Shown: positions 37,841-50,018, counted from the first letter of the stretch. The stretch is DNA of 64,000 bases from Sipunculus nudus (GCA_026874595.1 CM049316.1:53021676-53085675); one strand, 5' to 3'. Program-made: numbers and translations. Notes: generated by a model from the sequence alone, not told the origin.

Positions 37841-38224
37841 AATTTTTTTATCTATCTAAATGAAACATGACAAGACATTTATAAACAAAAACTTGTTGAC
37901 GTAGAACGTATAGAAAATTATAAATTTATATATAATTTCACAAAACCAAAACGTCTGTGTGAAACTGAAGCACTTCGCCTGCTCTTGGCTTGTTTTTTTT
38001 TAGAGGAAACCTGGTACACGTTTTATCGAAATCTAAATGTTTATCCAATGGTTCAATCAAATGCCTATTAATAGACCCATTAAAGACGTATCTAAACAAT
38101 TCATGGGGCGCTCAACAGGTTTGATACTCTAAATAGTACCATTCCAACGAAGATGAGTCTATAATTAAACTAGTAAGTGTCCTTTTATGACACGAACATA
38201 ACGTCGAGCACTAAAACCTGCCTG

Positions 38225-39235
38225 TCATCGGGGGATTGAACCAACTGGTACTCAATAAACAATTTGATTTGGCGTTCTACTTGTGGTAAACCAATTTGTA
38301 TAAATTTGGCGTTATAGTTGTAGTATACAAACTCGTACTCAATAAACAATTTGATTTGGCGTTATAATTGAAGTAACCCGTTTCTCATTAAACAATTTGA
38401 TTTGGCGTTATAATTGTAGTAACCCAACTGTTTCTCAATTAACAATTTGATTTGGCGTTATATAGTTGTAGTAAACCAACTGGTACTCAATAAACAATTT
38501 AATTTGGCGTTATAATTGTAGTAACTCAGCTAGCATTCAATAAACAATTTGATTTGGCGTTATAATTGTGGTAAACCAACTGGTACCCAATAAACAATTT
38601 GATTTGGCTTTATAATTGTGATGCGGTAAACCAATTGGTACCCAATTAACAATTTGAATTGGAGTTATAATTGTAGTAAACCAACTTGTACTCAATTAAC
38701 AATTTGATTTGGCGTTATATTTGTAGTAAACCAACTGTTACTCATAAACAATTTGATTTGGCGTTATATTTGTAGTAAACCAACTGTTACTCAATAAACA
38801 ATTTGATTTGGCGTTATATAGTTGTAGTAAACCAACTGGTACTCAATAAACAATTTAATTTGGCGTTATAATTGTAGTAACTCAGCTAGCATTCAATAAA
38901 CAATTTGATTTGGCGTTATAATTGTGGTAAACCAACTGGTACCCAATAAACAATTTGATTTGGCTTTATAATTGTGATGCGGTAAACCAATTGGTACCCA
39001 ATTAACAATTTGAATTGGAGTTATAATTGTAGTAAACCAACTTGTACTCAATTAACAATTTGATTTGGCGTTATATTTGTAGTAAACCAACTGTTACTCA
39101 ATAAACAATTTGATTTGGCGTTATATTTGTAGTAAACCAACTGTTACTCAATAAACAATTTGATTTGGCGTTATAATTGTAGTAAACCAACTGGTACTCA
39201 ATGATCAATTTGATTTGGCGTTATGGTTGTTGCAT
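38225..39235. repeat. 50-bp minisatellite with 356-bp higher-order unit
   Basis: About 20 units around CAATTTGATTTGGCGTTATA then ATTGTAGTAAACCAACTGGTA then CTCAATAAA. Seven-unit blocks recur: ACTCAGCTAGCATTCAATAA at about 38,524 and 38,880, and TTGTGATGCGGTAAACCAAT at about 38,616 and 38,972, both 356 bp apart. Confidence 0.92.
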
Positions 39236-40058
39236 TCTGTACTCTGTATGCATGAAAGCTGTTGTTTACAATATACATGTGTACCGAACTACTCGCAGAG
39301 ATTCTAAAAATATAGAGATCTAGAGAACCAACGTGGCGATCTGGCAACCATTTTCAACTCTTTAGATAAATAGTTTACATATGAAAAGTCCTAACAGGTT
39401 TTACTTAACGGTGATATGTTTTATAACTTTTACCTTGGTATAACGGGAAGTCGGATTTTATCTCAGTGACACTGTCCGATATACATGCCTAAACCATTAT
39501 GTAATGATGTATTAACACGTACCTACAAATGTAAATACAGGTAAAGATATCTATCACTGCCATGAAAGAGCCTAATCTAGGTCTGCACGACATGTCCTGG
39601 TTTAGATAACGAGTGCTATTGGGTTCCCATCGATAAAGACTGGAATCTTTTACATATATGCTGATATTTTGGGAATTTTCTACTCCACTTTATATTCTGA
39701 TGGACCCCCTGTATGACATAACAATGAGTATCTTGGACAAGCCCGTATTTAACGCACATTGAGGGATCATTATATCTGATTCGTCATGGCTACACTTTTA
39801 CCATTGCCATATCTGAAAGATAACTCTCACGCTGCATATATATAGATCACTCGATCACGGATTGATGAATGTGTTGATAAGCTTTTTTAAAAGGCTGCCG
39901 GGTTACATTGCTGTACTTTTACCGTGCGTCTATAAGATTTTCCAATTTATCTTTCAGATTCTGACAAATTGCTTCTGGGTTTAGGAGATATCCCATGGAC
40001 AAGTTTCCGGTAATAAGAGCGGTTAAAGTCCACAAGTCAAATTGTTCTCCAAGTGCAA

Positions 40059-40123
<65 letters not shown>

Positions 40124-42640
40124 ATTTATATATATACATATTTATAGGATGCTATTATTAAAGACTAACAATAAACGTCTAAATATAGATATGTAACTAT
40201 ACACATTATATAAAAATTATAAATATTAAGTCTTTTCGACAAGGTTCATATTATATACATACGTATAGCGTATATATAGTGTGGTTGGCTTCATTTTCTC
40301 CAGATATAATCTTCGATTCCCACATGCATTTTCAGTGTTGGGATGGTCCGATTGGCGCGATTTCACCACACAGTTATAACTGCACGGCGGTTATCTCAAT
40401 GTTAAATACCTCATATACTTCGTGTCAACGTTCCCCTAACGGTCAACATAACAGATCTGTTAATATTTATAATATGGTACCTTTGTCTTTCGACGCTAAA
40501 AGCACACACATGTATACATGAGATGCTAATGCAAGTATAGTCGAATGGCCGGGGAGTCTTATTTAGGAGGGTTTTATCTTCGCGATAATTTCTCCCTCGT
40601 GAATACCCTGAACTGGAAGTATTCCTAACAAAAGCCGAATAGAAATGAAGTTTCCGAAGAACAGTAAAAGAGAAACATTATAATAATAAGTTTATTTAAC
40701 ATTATCAACAACAATCGATGCATAAAAAGATACGGTGCAAAGTTTCTTCTCAGTATAAACCATATAACAAAAATGACTCCTCAGCGTAAATTTCTGACCT
40801 TGTCAGTAAGGATGGGCTCGACATTCAAAACGGTCGTATACTTGTGAGATAAACAAAATGATTTATTCTGCTGCATGTTCCAGAGATAACACATAATTCA
40901 ATCAACGCTGGGCCCAACAGACCCTTGTAATTTACACCAAACATACATTTCCACACGCGGCGCGGAGATATTCAGAAGTTTATATGGGTGCATGTATTCG
41001 AATTGAAGTATAAGTATACAGTGGATTCAAACGCAGCTCCAGTTTACTTTATTCACCTGTGTTATTTTCAAAATTATATATATATGTGTGTGTGTGTGTC
41101 TACATGTGTGTGTCTTAAGGTTTTGTACTTCAATGTGTAAATTGCAATTCTGTCTATTAATAACTATTAATTATCGACGGGAAGACAAATCGTGTGCGGG
41201 TTCAATAAAGTTAATGTTAAAAACCGTGTTATTATTTGACTGATAAGGTGGATGTCGCCTTAGTGTCAGGGAGGGCGTCACATGTGTGTCAGTCCTGTAA
41301 CATTCCGCAGTTGCTACGTAATCCTTGAAACCAAAACATCAATCATTAATAGTTATTTTACGGTCCTTGATTACACTTACCCTTCGTGTATTTACGAGTA
41401 TGTGGTTTAATCGTAATTTCCTTAAACAAATCAAACCGTGACTTGTAAACATAACCTGAATTTGAGGGTTTGGTAGGTCAGTCATATTTACCTAACATAA
41501 AATACTTTATGGGGAGTATACCAGTACGGCCTATACTACACGCCGACAATTAAACCCAGAGTCTCTGACGTTGAGTTAGTTGGCGAGAGCTTGTCAGATC
41601 ATTAAGACCCTTTATTTTATACGTAGCTCTTGATTTATTGCTCTCACGGTTACCTGTGTACAACCTCTGATACGGAGGTACGATAACGTACGCACTAATT
41701 ACGGGCCTATGCCCTCTCCATCGGGTCTGGAAAAAAGTTGTTATTTTTTTTATTAAGTATAAGAAGATATGGATTTATTAAATTTAAAAAAAATCGCATG
41801 TTAACTTCAATCCATTCCTTATGTCAAACTCCCTAACGTATCAATAATAAAATACAGACTTTCAGTGGATATATGCTACTAGCACAGTGAGACCTGTCTG
41901 CTTTCTAATCATCCCGTATTTATATGACACCCTGCCCTGTTAACTCTAACCACTCATTTGTAGTCATAAAATGACGGTAATTTGTTGATGTTGTACCATG
42001 CATCTGCTGTCATAACTTGACAAAAAATAATATATCTTTGTTTTTTCCTCCCCTAGAATAACATATATTGATTCAACAACAACAAATACAGTTTTAGACC
42101 CATTATAGTTCTCCACGCCTGACTGCAATTGAACAGCCATGCATTGAGCGATGACCAGCATATAAGGACATGATTCGTTTGTAATCGTAGTCTGGAGCCA
42201 CATATTGGTTTGCTTCGAAAAGCTATATAATACATACTAGTATATAATAAAATAAACTAAACATGACGTGCAGTTTTCTCGCAGTTATGTTTGAAGTTGT
42301 AGAATCACCTCTGTGTTAGACCATAGACGAGTCAGGCATGGTCATGCATACGCTTAATACATAAATTGTTTTCTGAAAATGATATTATGTATGTGCAGCT
42401 CTAATGATTTACTATAGTTTCTTCAATATCTCACGGAAAGAAATATGATTTGAATAGTTTACACTTAATTCTTCCAACGCCCGTCTCAAACATTTTAAGA
42501 GCTTTGGGGAGGTCAGTGAAGGCAACATATAACATGTATTTCCCATGGATTTGTCGCAAGTCGAATATCATGTCTGCATGCTTTGCCTCAGTTTGCCCTG
42601 AAGCTGCACTAGTTTACAGGTCTATACTCAGCATTAAACT
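39236..42640. other. intergenic, nothing assigned
   Basis: AT-rich with (TA)n at 40,062-40,111 and GT runs near 41,085. Small open segments (for example 40,279-40,521 plus and 41,964-42,203 minus) have no recognisable domain or splice frame. Confidence 0.45.
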
Positions 42641-42644
42641 ATTA

Positions 42645-42760
42645 TGTTGTTAAAAATTGTATATAAAGCGGATCGTACTAGCGAAGCGATTGGAACGTCG
42701 GTCATGGGAGTAATCGAAATGGGTCCGAATCCGGGATCGGCCTTGATATATTTTGCCGGA
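42645..42760 (+). mobile_element. LTR fragment related to the TRIM
   Basis: TATAAAGCGGATCG, CTAGCGAAGCGATTGG and CCGGGATCGGCC occur in the same order as ATAAAAGCGGACCG, CTAGCGAAGCGATTGG and CCGGGATCGGCC in the 5' LTR at 32,741. It starts TGTTGTTAAAA, compatible with an LTR start. The expected right half is replaced by the 24-bp array. Confidence 0.6.
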
Positions 42761-43352
42761 TCGGCCTTGATATATTTTGCCGGATTGGTCTTGATATATT
42801 TTGCCGGATTGGTCTTGACATATTTTCCGGATCGATCTTGATATATTTTGCCGGATCGGCCTTGATATATTTTGCCGGTTCGGCCTTGATATATTTTGCC
42901 GGTTCGGCCTTGATATATTTTGCCGGATTGGTCTTGATATATATTGCCGGATCGGCCTTGATATATTTTGCCGGATCGGCCTTGATATATTTTGCCGGAT
43001 CGGCCTTGATATATTTTGCCGGATTGGTCTTGATATATATTGCCGGATCGGCCTTGATATATTTTGCCGGATCGGCCTTGATATATTTTGCCGGATCGGC
43101 CTTGATATATTTTGCCGGATCGGCCTTGATATATTTTGCCGGATTGGTCTTGACATATTTTGCCGGATCGGCCTTGATATATTTTCCGGATCAATCTTGA
43201 TATATTTTGCCGGATCGGCCTTGATATATTTTGCCGGATCGGTCTTGATATATTTTCCGGATCGATCTTGATATATTTTGCCGGATCGGCCTTGATATAT
43301 TATGCCGGATCGGCCTTGATATATTATGCCGGATCGGTCTTGATATATTTTG
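42738..43352. repeat. 24-bp minisatellite growing from an LTR
   Basis: About 25 units of TTGATATATTTTGCCGGATC + GGCC, with variants GGATTGGTC and units lacking TGC (TTTTCCGGATCGATC). The left edge overlaps CCGGGATCGGCC of the LTR fragment, so the first unit is LTR sequence. The period is a multiple of three, which creates the long ORFs on both strands (IYQGRSGK-type on minus); I reject these as genes. Confidence 0.93.
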
Positions 43353-43775
43353 CTCTGAGACCAATACTTACCTGATATATCTGTGTTGCAATTTTACATA
43401 AAGAGTTTAAATCAACAACAAAATGCAGCAAATTAAGACCTTGACTGCACAGTTCTTTTCATTCAACAATTAAAATGTATACTACGCTCCTTAGCTATTT
43501 GTGTATATATGTAAAGTCGGGCCTAAAAATCACAAATTTTATCTAATGTATTTGTTTAAAATCTTTTTTTATATGACTTCTTAAAGTTATAGTTTATTCT
43601 GAGGAAAGTTCACACCGATATACTAAAAATATGTGAGTTTTCCTTAATTGTATATTTTATATTTGTATCTTAATGAATATGCCTGAAGGCTTCCAAAATG
43701 ACAATTATCTATACGTGTCTGTCACCAATTCTTCAAAACACATTATTCAATTATTATATCCATACACACATACAA

Positions 43776-43809
<34 letters not shown>

Positions 43810-44165
43810 GCATTTTTTTGTTCTTGGCATGGCATTGTTCTTCTTCTTTTTCTTATTATCCTGTAACTTATTTTCGTCGAATATAAGAAAAAAATCTTTC
43901 GGGAATAAAGAAAAATGGGAAAAAATGCCGCCATCAAATCTGATTCTCAACATTTCTTTTGCAACTTTTTTTAATTCTTTCATGTGAATTGCTATGAGAT
44001 AGGTGACTCGTTTCAGTTAGGCAATAACAGTTGACTAGAAGGTACTACATTTAACAGACAGGTGTCAATAACAATGAGTGCAGTGGCAAGTTTGGTAGCG
44101 ATATATTTATTATAGTTTTTGAATAATATGTAGATTACGAAAATGTGAAGCATTTTCAGCTCATG
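43353..44165. other. AT-rich spacer
   Basis: A (CA)n/(TA)n run at 43,762-43,810 and poly-pyrimidine stretches. No gene seen. Confidence 0.5.
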
Positions 44166-44170
44166 CATCT

Positions 44171-44422
44171 ACACTCTTAGAAAAAAAGGGTTACATGTAG
44201 AACCCTTAAGGGTTCTTTAGAGTGGATCCAATTGGGAACCCTTCAAGGTTCCAAGTAGAACCCTCTAGTCAGGGTTCTTCCTGGAAAGCTCTCAGGGGAT
44301 TCTTTATGGAACCCTATAAGGGTTCTGTATATAACCCTGATTATGGGTTCCTCTAAGAACCCTACAGAGAGGTGTTGCCTAGAACCATTGTTTTCATGAA
44401 AGGGTTCTTACAGGGTTTTATA
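44171..44422. mobile_element. GGGTTC-rich MITE-like element, copy 1
   Basis: Starts ACACTCTTAGAAAAAAAGGG and contains many AGGGTTC / GAACCCT motifs in both orientations (AACCCTTAAGGGTT), able to form hairpins. A second copy in opposite orientation ends at 53,338. No coding capacity. Confidence 0.55.
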
Positions 44423-44425
44423 TAT

Positions 44426-44470
<45 letters not shown>

Positions 44471-44778
44471 GTATTCTTTGGTTTTGCATTCGTATTAATG
44501 TGCGAGGGTGTGATTAATGATTTACCATAAATAAGAGTAAATGTTCTTTGTTAATTTATTCACATTAAATTTTTACAATCATTTTATAATTCTAAAAATG
44601 GGCATGTTTGGATAAAGTAGCTGCACATAGGGGAATAATGGCAGGACAGAAAATGTAAAATATCAAAGTATCTGATTAAGTTAGGTTAAAGCATGGAAGC
44701 ATTTCTAGCTTAATTCTTTCTTGGATATATGAAATGAAAACATTTATTTAACACATTCACTGCCAGGCGAAATATACC

Positions 44779-46558
44779 CCCAGTGCCAGGACTCCACGGG
44801 CTGCAACAGTCATACCCCAGAGGTCCGGGCGGGGACTCCACGGGCTGCAACAGTCATACCCCAGAGGTCCGGGCGGGGACTCCACGGGCTGCAACAGTCA
44901 TACCCCAGAGGTCCCGGCGGGGACTCCACGGGCTGCAACAGTCATACCCCAGAGGTCCGGGCGGGGACTCCACGGGCTGCAACAGTCATACCCCAGAGGT
45001 CCGGGCGGGGACTCCACGGGCTGCAACAGTCATACCCCAGAGGTCCGGGCGGGGACTCCACGGGCTGCAACAGTCATACCCCAGAGGTCCGGGCGGGGAC
45101 TCCACGGGCTGCAACAGTCATACCCCAGAGGTCCGGGCGGGGACTCCACGGGCTGCAACAGTCATACCCCAGAGGTCCGGGCGGGGACTCCACGGGCTGC
45201 AACAGTCATACCCCAGAGGTCCCGGCGGGGACTCCACGGGCTGCAACAGTCATACCCCAGAGGTCCGGGCGGGGACTCCACGGGCTGCAACAGTCATACC
45301 CCAGAGGTCCGGGCGGGGACTCCACGGGCTGCAACAGTCATACCCCAGAGGTCCGGGCGGGGACTCCACGGGCTGCAACAGTCATACCCCAGAGGTCCGG
45401 GCGGGGACTCCACGGGCTGCAACAGTCATACCCCAGAGGTCCGGGCGGGGACTCCACGGGCTGCAACAGTCATACCCCAGAGGTCCGGGCGGGGACTCCA
45501 CGGGCTGCAACAGTCATACCCCAGAGGTCCGGGCGGGGACTCCACGGGCTGCAACAGTCATACCCCAGAGGTCCGGGCGGGGACTCCACGGGCTGCAACA
45601 GTCATACCCCAGAGGTCCGGGCGGGGACTCCACGGGCTGCAACAGTCATACCCCAGAGGTCCGGGCGGGGACTCCACGGGCTGCAACAGTCATACCCCAG
45701 AGGTCCCGGCGGGGACTCCACGGGCTGCAACAGTCATACCCCAGAGGTCCCGGCGGGGACTCCACGGGCTGCAACAGTCATACCCCAGAGGTCCGGGCGG
45801 GGACTCCACGGGCTGCAACAGTCATACCCCAGAGGTCCCGGCGGGGACTCCACGGGCTGCAACAGTCATACCCCAGAGGTCCGGGCGGGGACTCCACGGG
45901 CTGCAACAGTCATACCCCAGAGGTCCGGGCGGGGACTCCACGGGCTGCAACAGTCATACCCCAGAGGTCCGGGCGGGGACTCCACGGGCTGCAACAGTCA
46001 TACCCCAGAGGTCCCGGCGGGGACTCCACGGGCTGCAACAGTCATACCCCAGAGGTCCGGGCGGGGACTCCACGGGCTGCAACAGTCATACCCCAGAGGT
46101 CCGGGCGGGGACTCCACGGGCTGCAACAGTCATACCCCAGAGGTCCGGGCGGGGACTCCACGGGCTGCAACAGTCATACCCCAGAGGTCCGGGCGGGGAC
46201 TCCACGGGCTGCAACAGTCATACCCCAGAGGTCCGGGCGGGGACTCCACGGGCTGCAACAGTCATACCCCAGAGGTCCGGGCGGGGACTCCACGGGCTGC
46301 AACAGTCATACCCCAGAGGTCCGGGCGGGGACTCCACGGGCTGCAACAGTCATACCCCAGAGGTCCCGGCGGGGACTCCACGGGCTGCAACAGTCATACC
46401 CCAGAGGTCCGGGCGGGGACTCCACGGGCTGCAACAGTCATACCCCAGAGGTCCGGGCGGGGACAGAGATGGTGCTATAATTAGCTGATAGTGAGGTGTG
46501 ATCATCTGATTACGCAGGGGGCCATAAAACCATAGAACGGAGATCCCTGGCACTGGGC
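44779..46558. repeat. 44-bp minisatellite, highly homogeneous, with inverted flanks
   Basis: About 38 copies of a 44-bp unit (ACTCCACGGGCTGCAACAGT then CATACCCCAGAGGTCCGGGC then GGGG) from 44,791 to about 46,463. The only recurrent variant is GGTCCCGGCGG for GGTCCGGGCGG. No frame of the plus strand contains a stop, so one reading cycles through all three frames every 132 bp to give a 565-codon ORF. CCCAGTGCCAGG lies at the left edge (44,779) and its exact inverse CCTGGCACTGGG at 46,547-46,558. Confidence 0.95.
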
Positions 46559-46589
46559 CAGAGCAATTAGTGAACACTCACTGGGCTTT

Positions 46590-46765
46590 ACTCATATCAG
46601 TCTCTCCCAGCATTCACAAGTAAACAACAAATAAATATAATAAACGGAGTTTATTACATCTATACAAATAATAATAAAAATAAATATTGTGTGTCTAGAT
46701 AGCGTGTAGTACCATACCAAGTTCATATGTACATTTCAACGCATATATATATATATGTATATATA

Positions 46766-46796
<31 letters not shown>

Positions 46797-46966
46797 TGAG
46801 AGAGAAGACAGAGGGAGTGAAAGAAGAGCAGAGAGAGGTCGGCACATCATGCTTATATATCACTACTTACTGCTTATATACTTATAAGAATAAAACTGTT
46901 CATGCCATATGACTCACAGTATATATAAAATATATTTATATATATATATAATATATAAATATGAAA

Positions 46967-47009
<43 letters not shown>

Positions 47010-47195
47010 TGATTCCGTGTTCATCCCCGCATTATATACAAATCTACAGAATAGTAGCTCGTTTATATTTACATGCCATGTGACATACGACATATATAAT
47101 ATATATATATGTATAATTTATAATATATAACATATATATATATAACGTGTTTATTTCCAAGTTTGCATGTCTCAGTCTTCATTCGAATATATACA
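46590..47195. other. AT-rich spacer with TA microsatellites
   Basis: (TA)n/(GT)n at 46,741-46,796 and 46,971-47,006, and TA-rich DNA near 47,090-47,145. No gene. Confidence 0.55.
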
Positions 47196-47297
47196 TGTCA
47201 TGCGACATATAATATATAAAAATGTAATAATATATATATATAAACTAATATAAAAGTAAACAAAAAATAACCCAATAACCCAATAACCCAATTATAA

Positions 47298-47880
47298 TCA
47301 ATAATCCACTTCCGTATGGTAGAGTTCAAAACATGGATATACGCAGAGACCTGGTTTGGTCGGGTAGTTCTTGCACTGATATCGCGATTCTTGACGAATT
47401 TTTTGTTTTGTGCAAACAACACATCGCCTCGTAGGTTTTTCTTTCGCGGACGTGGGTGGCACTATTTCTGGATAGTGCGGCGTCCCATGCAGAAAGTCGT
47501 ATGTGCTGGCTTGCGCTGTGCCTGGTAGGCCCTGTCCCTGGTGTGTCTATTTCTACATCGGTGTCAATATCTGAAAATTGATCGTCTGACAAACCAGTAT
47601 CATGTTTTTCCAATAGCCCCCGAATCACCTCTTTTCTGAACCATAATAACGGTTTTTTGCCGCCCACTTTTTTGTACAAAAGGTACGAGTTCGTCACGCT
47701 TATTTCGATGTAATGCAGCACTATTTTCCTGTACCATTTTAGCGTTTTTCTAATGCCAGAATAATATTTGTTCAGCTGGTCGTTCCGATCCACCCCGCAC
47801 ATCCCTTTATTATAGTCAATGATGCACTTTGGTTTTGACACAATATCCCCGTTTCTGTTTCGTTTTCCAGTCTTTCCCGT
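47298..47880 (-). pseudogene. piggyBac transposase, 3' portion, frameshifted
   Basis: Minus-strand ORF from 47,841 begins MSKPKCIIDYNKGMCGVDRN, the end of the piggyBac RNase-H-like catalytic core. It keeps both Asp of GVDxxD that help bind metal, followed by RKTLKWYRKIVLHYIEISVT. From about 47,550 the match moves to another frame: HYPEIVPPTSAKEKPTRRCV, a CVVC zinc-finger start (47,412-47,423), and PGLCVYPCFELYHTEVDY ending in TGA at 47,298. This is the family's C-terminal Cys-rich domain, with one expected Cys read as Tyr. The N-terminal DNA-binding part and first catalytic Asp are absent or unrecognisable, so this is a dead fragment. Confidence 0.85.
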
Positions 47881-48355
47881 CTTTTATTTGGTTGTAAAGA
47901 TCCACTTGTGAAAACTGAACAAACGTCAAAAAGCATAAGCATATGTGTGCACCTTTATAACATATTTTGGCAACTGTGATACAGAGTTAGTGAACACCTC
48001 GCACAGTTCCGAGTCGTTTTCTCAACAATATTACTAATAAATCCATTCTTTCGGAATCGTTAAGCGCATGCTGTCTTTGATCTAAGCCCCCCTCCCACTC
48101 CCCGGCAAGTGTATCGTTCATTTTGGGTTTAACAGCTGGTGTGCACCAAGGAAACATTTCTGAAGCATATATATAGTCGCATGTTCTCAGTACAAACTTA
48201 TCTCTTGTGATTTCAGATCCTCTTGTGTAATTTATCAGTATAATAATAATAGTTCCCTGTATGTTTCATAAAGCAGAATATATCAAACCGTAGCAAAACA
48301 ATGGACAAACAGCATTTGATGCATCTATACCACGGTTATATCGTCTGTTAGTTAA
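47881..48355. other. unassigned sequence upstream of the piggyBac fragment
   Basis: A TAA in the transposase frame lies just before 47,880 and homology is lost. It may be decayed transposon, but I cannot align it. Confidence 0.4.
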
Positions 48356-48360
48356 TACTC

Positions 48361-48758
48361 CTAGGTGAATGATTTAAACGGACAAATGTTCGTTGAGCGA
48401 ATGCATGTTTCTAGGTATACAAGTTTTCCATCCAAAACGATATGTGTCTGCGTAGAATCGATTTGCTTGCATGAACGACGATAAAAGCTAAACATCATGA
48501 CGGTCGAAAGAGTCACTGCATCCGTGTCATATTCCTTGATTGCACAATGCGCACTGGGTAAGGAACGATGCGGCGGAGAATCGATCTGGAAAATAAGAGA
48601 TGAGATACATAAATAAAAATATATATAATTATGTGTTTGTGTAATTTCTGTCACACAGCTGTCTTCGCAGACACATACAGGCGAAAGCAAATGGAGAATA
48701 ACGCAAGCTTCCTGGTTTGCATACAACGAAAATAAAAATATAGGTGTCTTACCACCAT
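48361..48758 (-). CDS. candidate two-exon small gene, unknown function
   Basis: On the minus strand GCCATGGTG (ATG 48,758-48,756) is followed at once by the donor GTAAGA. After a ~167-bp intron, an acceptor TTATTTTCCAG leads into an exon at 48,585-48,361. Joined, this reads MV, then IDSPPHRSLPSAHCAIKEYD onward, to TAG after 76 residues with five Cys. The start context is a very good Kozak match and both splice sites are strong. No domain is recognised and there is no signal peptide. An alternative is that the first exon is read in another frame and the product ends early. Confidence 0.3.
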
Positions 48759-49052
48759 GGCAACTGCAGTTGTTCATCACTTGTTCGTATAATCCTGACA
48801 ATGTCGGCGGTCCATGTATCACATCAATACAATAAATATCATAAACACAATATACATATAATTGTATAACGCTATATTAACACATTGAATACGTACTTTT
48901 ACCTTATTTTCCTTATAAGGTGTTTAAGCACCTTACCTTGTTATTTATAATTGGGTTGTTAATACATGCAGCAGACAAGTCAATATTCGTTTGCAGTTCC
49001 TTGTGCATTGTGATATTTGTTGTGATTAGGAAATAACTGTGGAATGATTTAC

Positions 49053-49130
49053 CTTGTTATAACTGTTACATGAAATTCACTCTCTTTTTTTCATTTCCAC
49101 CCTAGCTAGCCAGGCAGATGTATCAGGGTC
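49053..49130 (-). other. exon-like segment, copy A
   Basis: Bounded on the minus strand by the acceptor CCTTTCTCTTTGCAG and a donor CAAG/GTAAATC. It is 78 bp, not open in all frames (one frame reads DPDTSAWLARVEMKKRE then stop). A related segment with its own splice-like borders lies at 52,110-52,207. It could be a 5' UTR or noncoding-RNA exon upstream of the candidate gene at 48,361-48,758. Confidence 0.35.
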
Positions 49131-49320
49131 CTGCAAAGAGAAAGGATGGATAGGGGACTTAGGTCTATACTTTTCATTAATTAGTCAATGTAACACCAGG
49201 CTAATTAGAGAACGCCATCATGATCAATGTGTCACTAATCATGACAAACGTTGACAGACTCCGTTTTGTTCCTTAGATCCATGTGTTGAAAACCCCAATT
49301 TAATAGTTTATTTTGCACTT

Positions 49321-49322
<2 letters not shown>

Positions 49323-49372
<50 letters not shown>
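49323..49372. repeat. (TA)n microsatellite
   Basis: 50 bp of TA next to the 3' flank of the Penelope-like element, possibly its insertion site or 3' end. Confidence 0.9.
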
Positions 49373-49373
<1 letters not shown>

Positions 49374-49377
49374 CTCT

Positions 49378-49445
49378 GTAGAAAAACAACACTGTAAATT
49401 CATAACAGTCTGTTTCACGGGATGCGACCCGATCATCAGGTGAAT
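49378..49445 (-). ncRNA. hammerhead-ribozyme-like motif in Penelope-like element 3' flank
   Basis: On the minus strand CTGATGA (49,439-49,433) is followed by CGGG-TCGCAT-CCCG, a four-pair stem II. GAAAC (49,416-49,412) follows, then ACTGT ... ACAGT, a possible stem III. CTGATGA, stem II and GAAA in this order are the invariant hammerhead core. Penelope-like elements are known to carry hammerhead motifs in their terminal repeats. Stem I is not convincing and the first pair of stem II is T-T, so activity is doubtful. Confidence 0.33.
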
Positions 49446-50018
49446 GTGGTAAGAATGAAGCTAACGGCGTAGTTTGAAAAGCCGAGACTTTACGAGATTA
49501 CTAGATTATGCTTTGTGCGATTCGGGGCGGGAGGGGGGGGCATGTGAAAGACTGACACTGATCCTATTGTCCTCGGAGGCACAATAGGATTGGTCGGGGT
49601 ACACGTGCGATACTGGGACAAAACAGGGCAAAGAGGTTATTTGTTGTTTTAATGTTTATATATAATGCAAAGATATATATCAGGATGCTCAATTAGCATA
49701 TTAAACTGATTTGTAATAGGGTCTTGGAAGCAGTGAACATATCAGTAGTATACATATGATATAAATGCACATATACTATGAAAATACACAATATACAAGG
49801 CAAATATACAATATAAAAGGCAAATATACTATGCTATACTCATACCAAGTGGAATCCACTCGGTAAACTCGCCATGCTGTAGTGGTAACGCCATGTCCCT
49901 CAACATTGCAAAGCAGTGAGAGAACAACTACCTGAACAGGTAAGTCTGCCCGGCGGATCCTCGTTGGGGGGGGGGGGGGGGTGTTGATGAGGGGCCACGT
50001 TGAGAATTAGTACGAATG
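49446..50018 (-). mobile_element. probable 3' flank of the Penelope-like element
   Basis: It lies between the last coding codon and the hammerhead-like motif. It contains a G17 run at 49,966 (C-rich on the element's strand) and no ORF. Whether all of it belongs to the element is uncertain. Confidence 0.4.

Noticed and set aside
42634-43194. 186-codon minus-strand ORF of IYQGRSGK-type repeats
   Set aside because: Produced by the 24-bp array; open in both strands, and flanked by LTR sequence, not exons.
44783-46480. 565-codon ORF, the longest in the window
   Set aside because: It is generated by a stop-free 44-bp tandem unit read in rotating frames. Nothing resembling a promoter, signal or conserved domain is attached.
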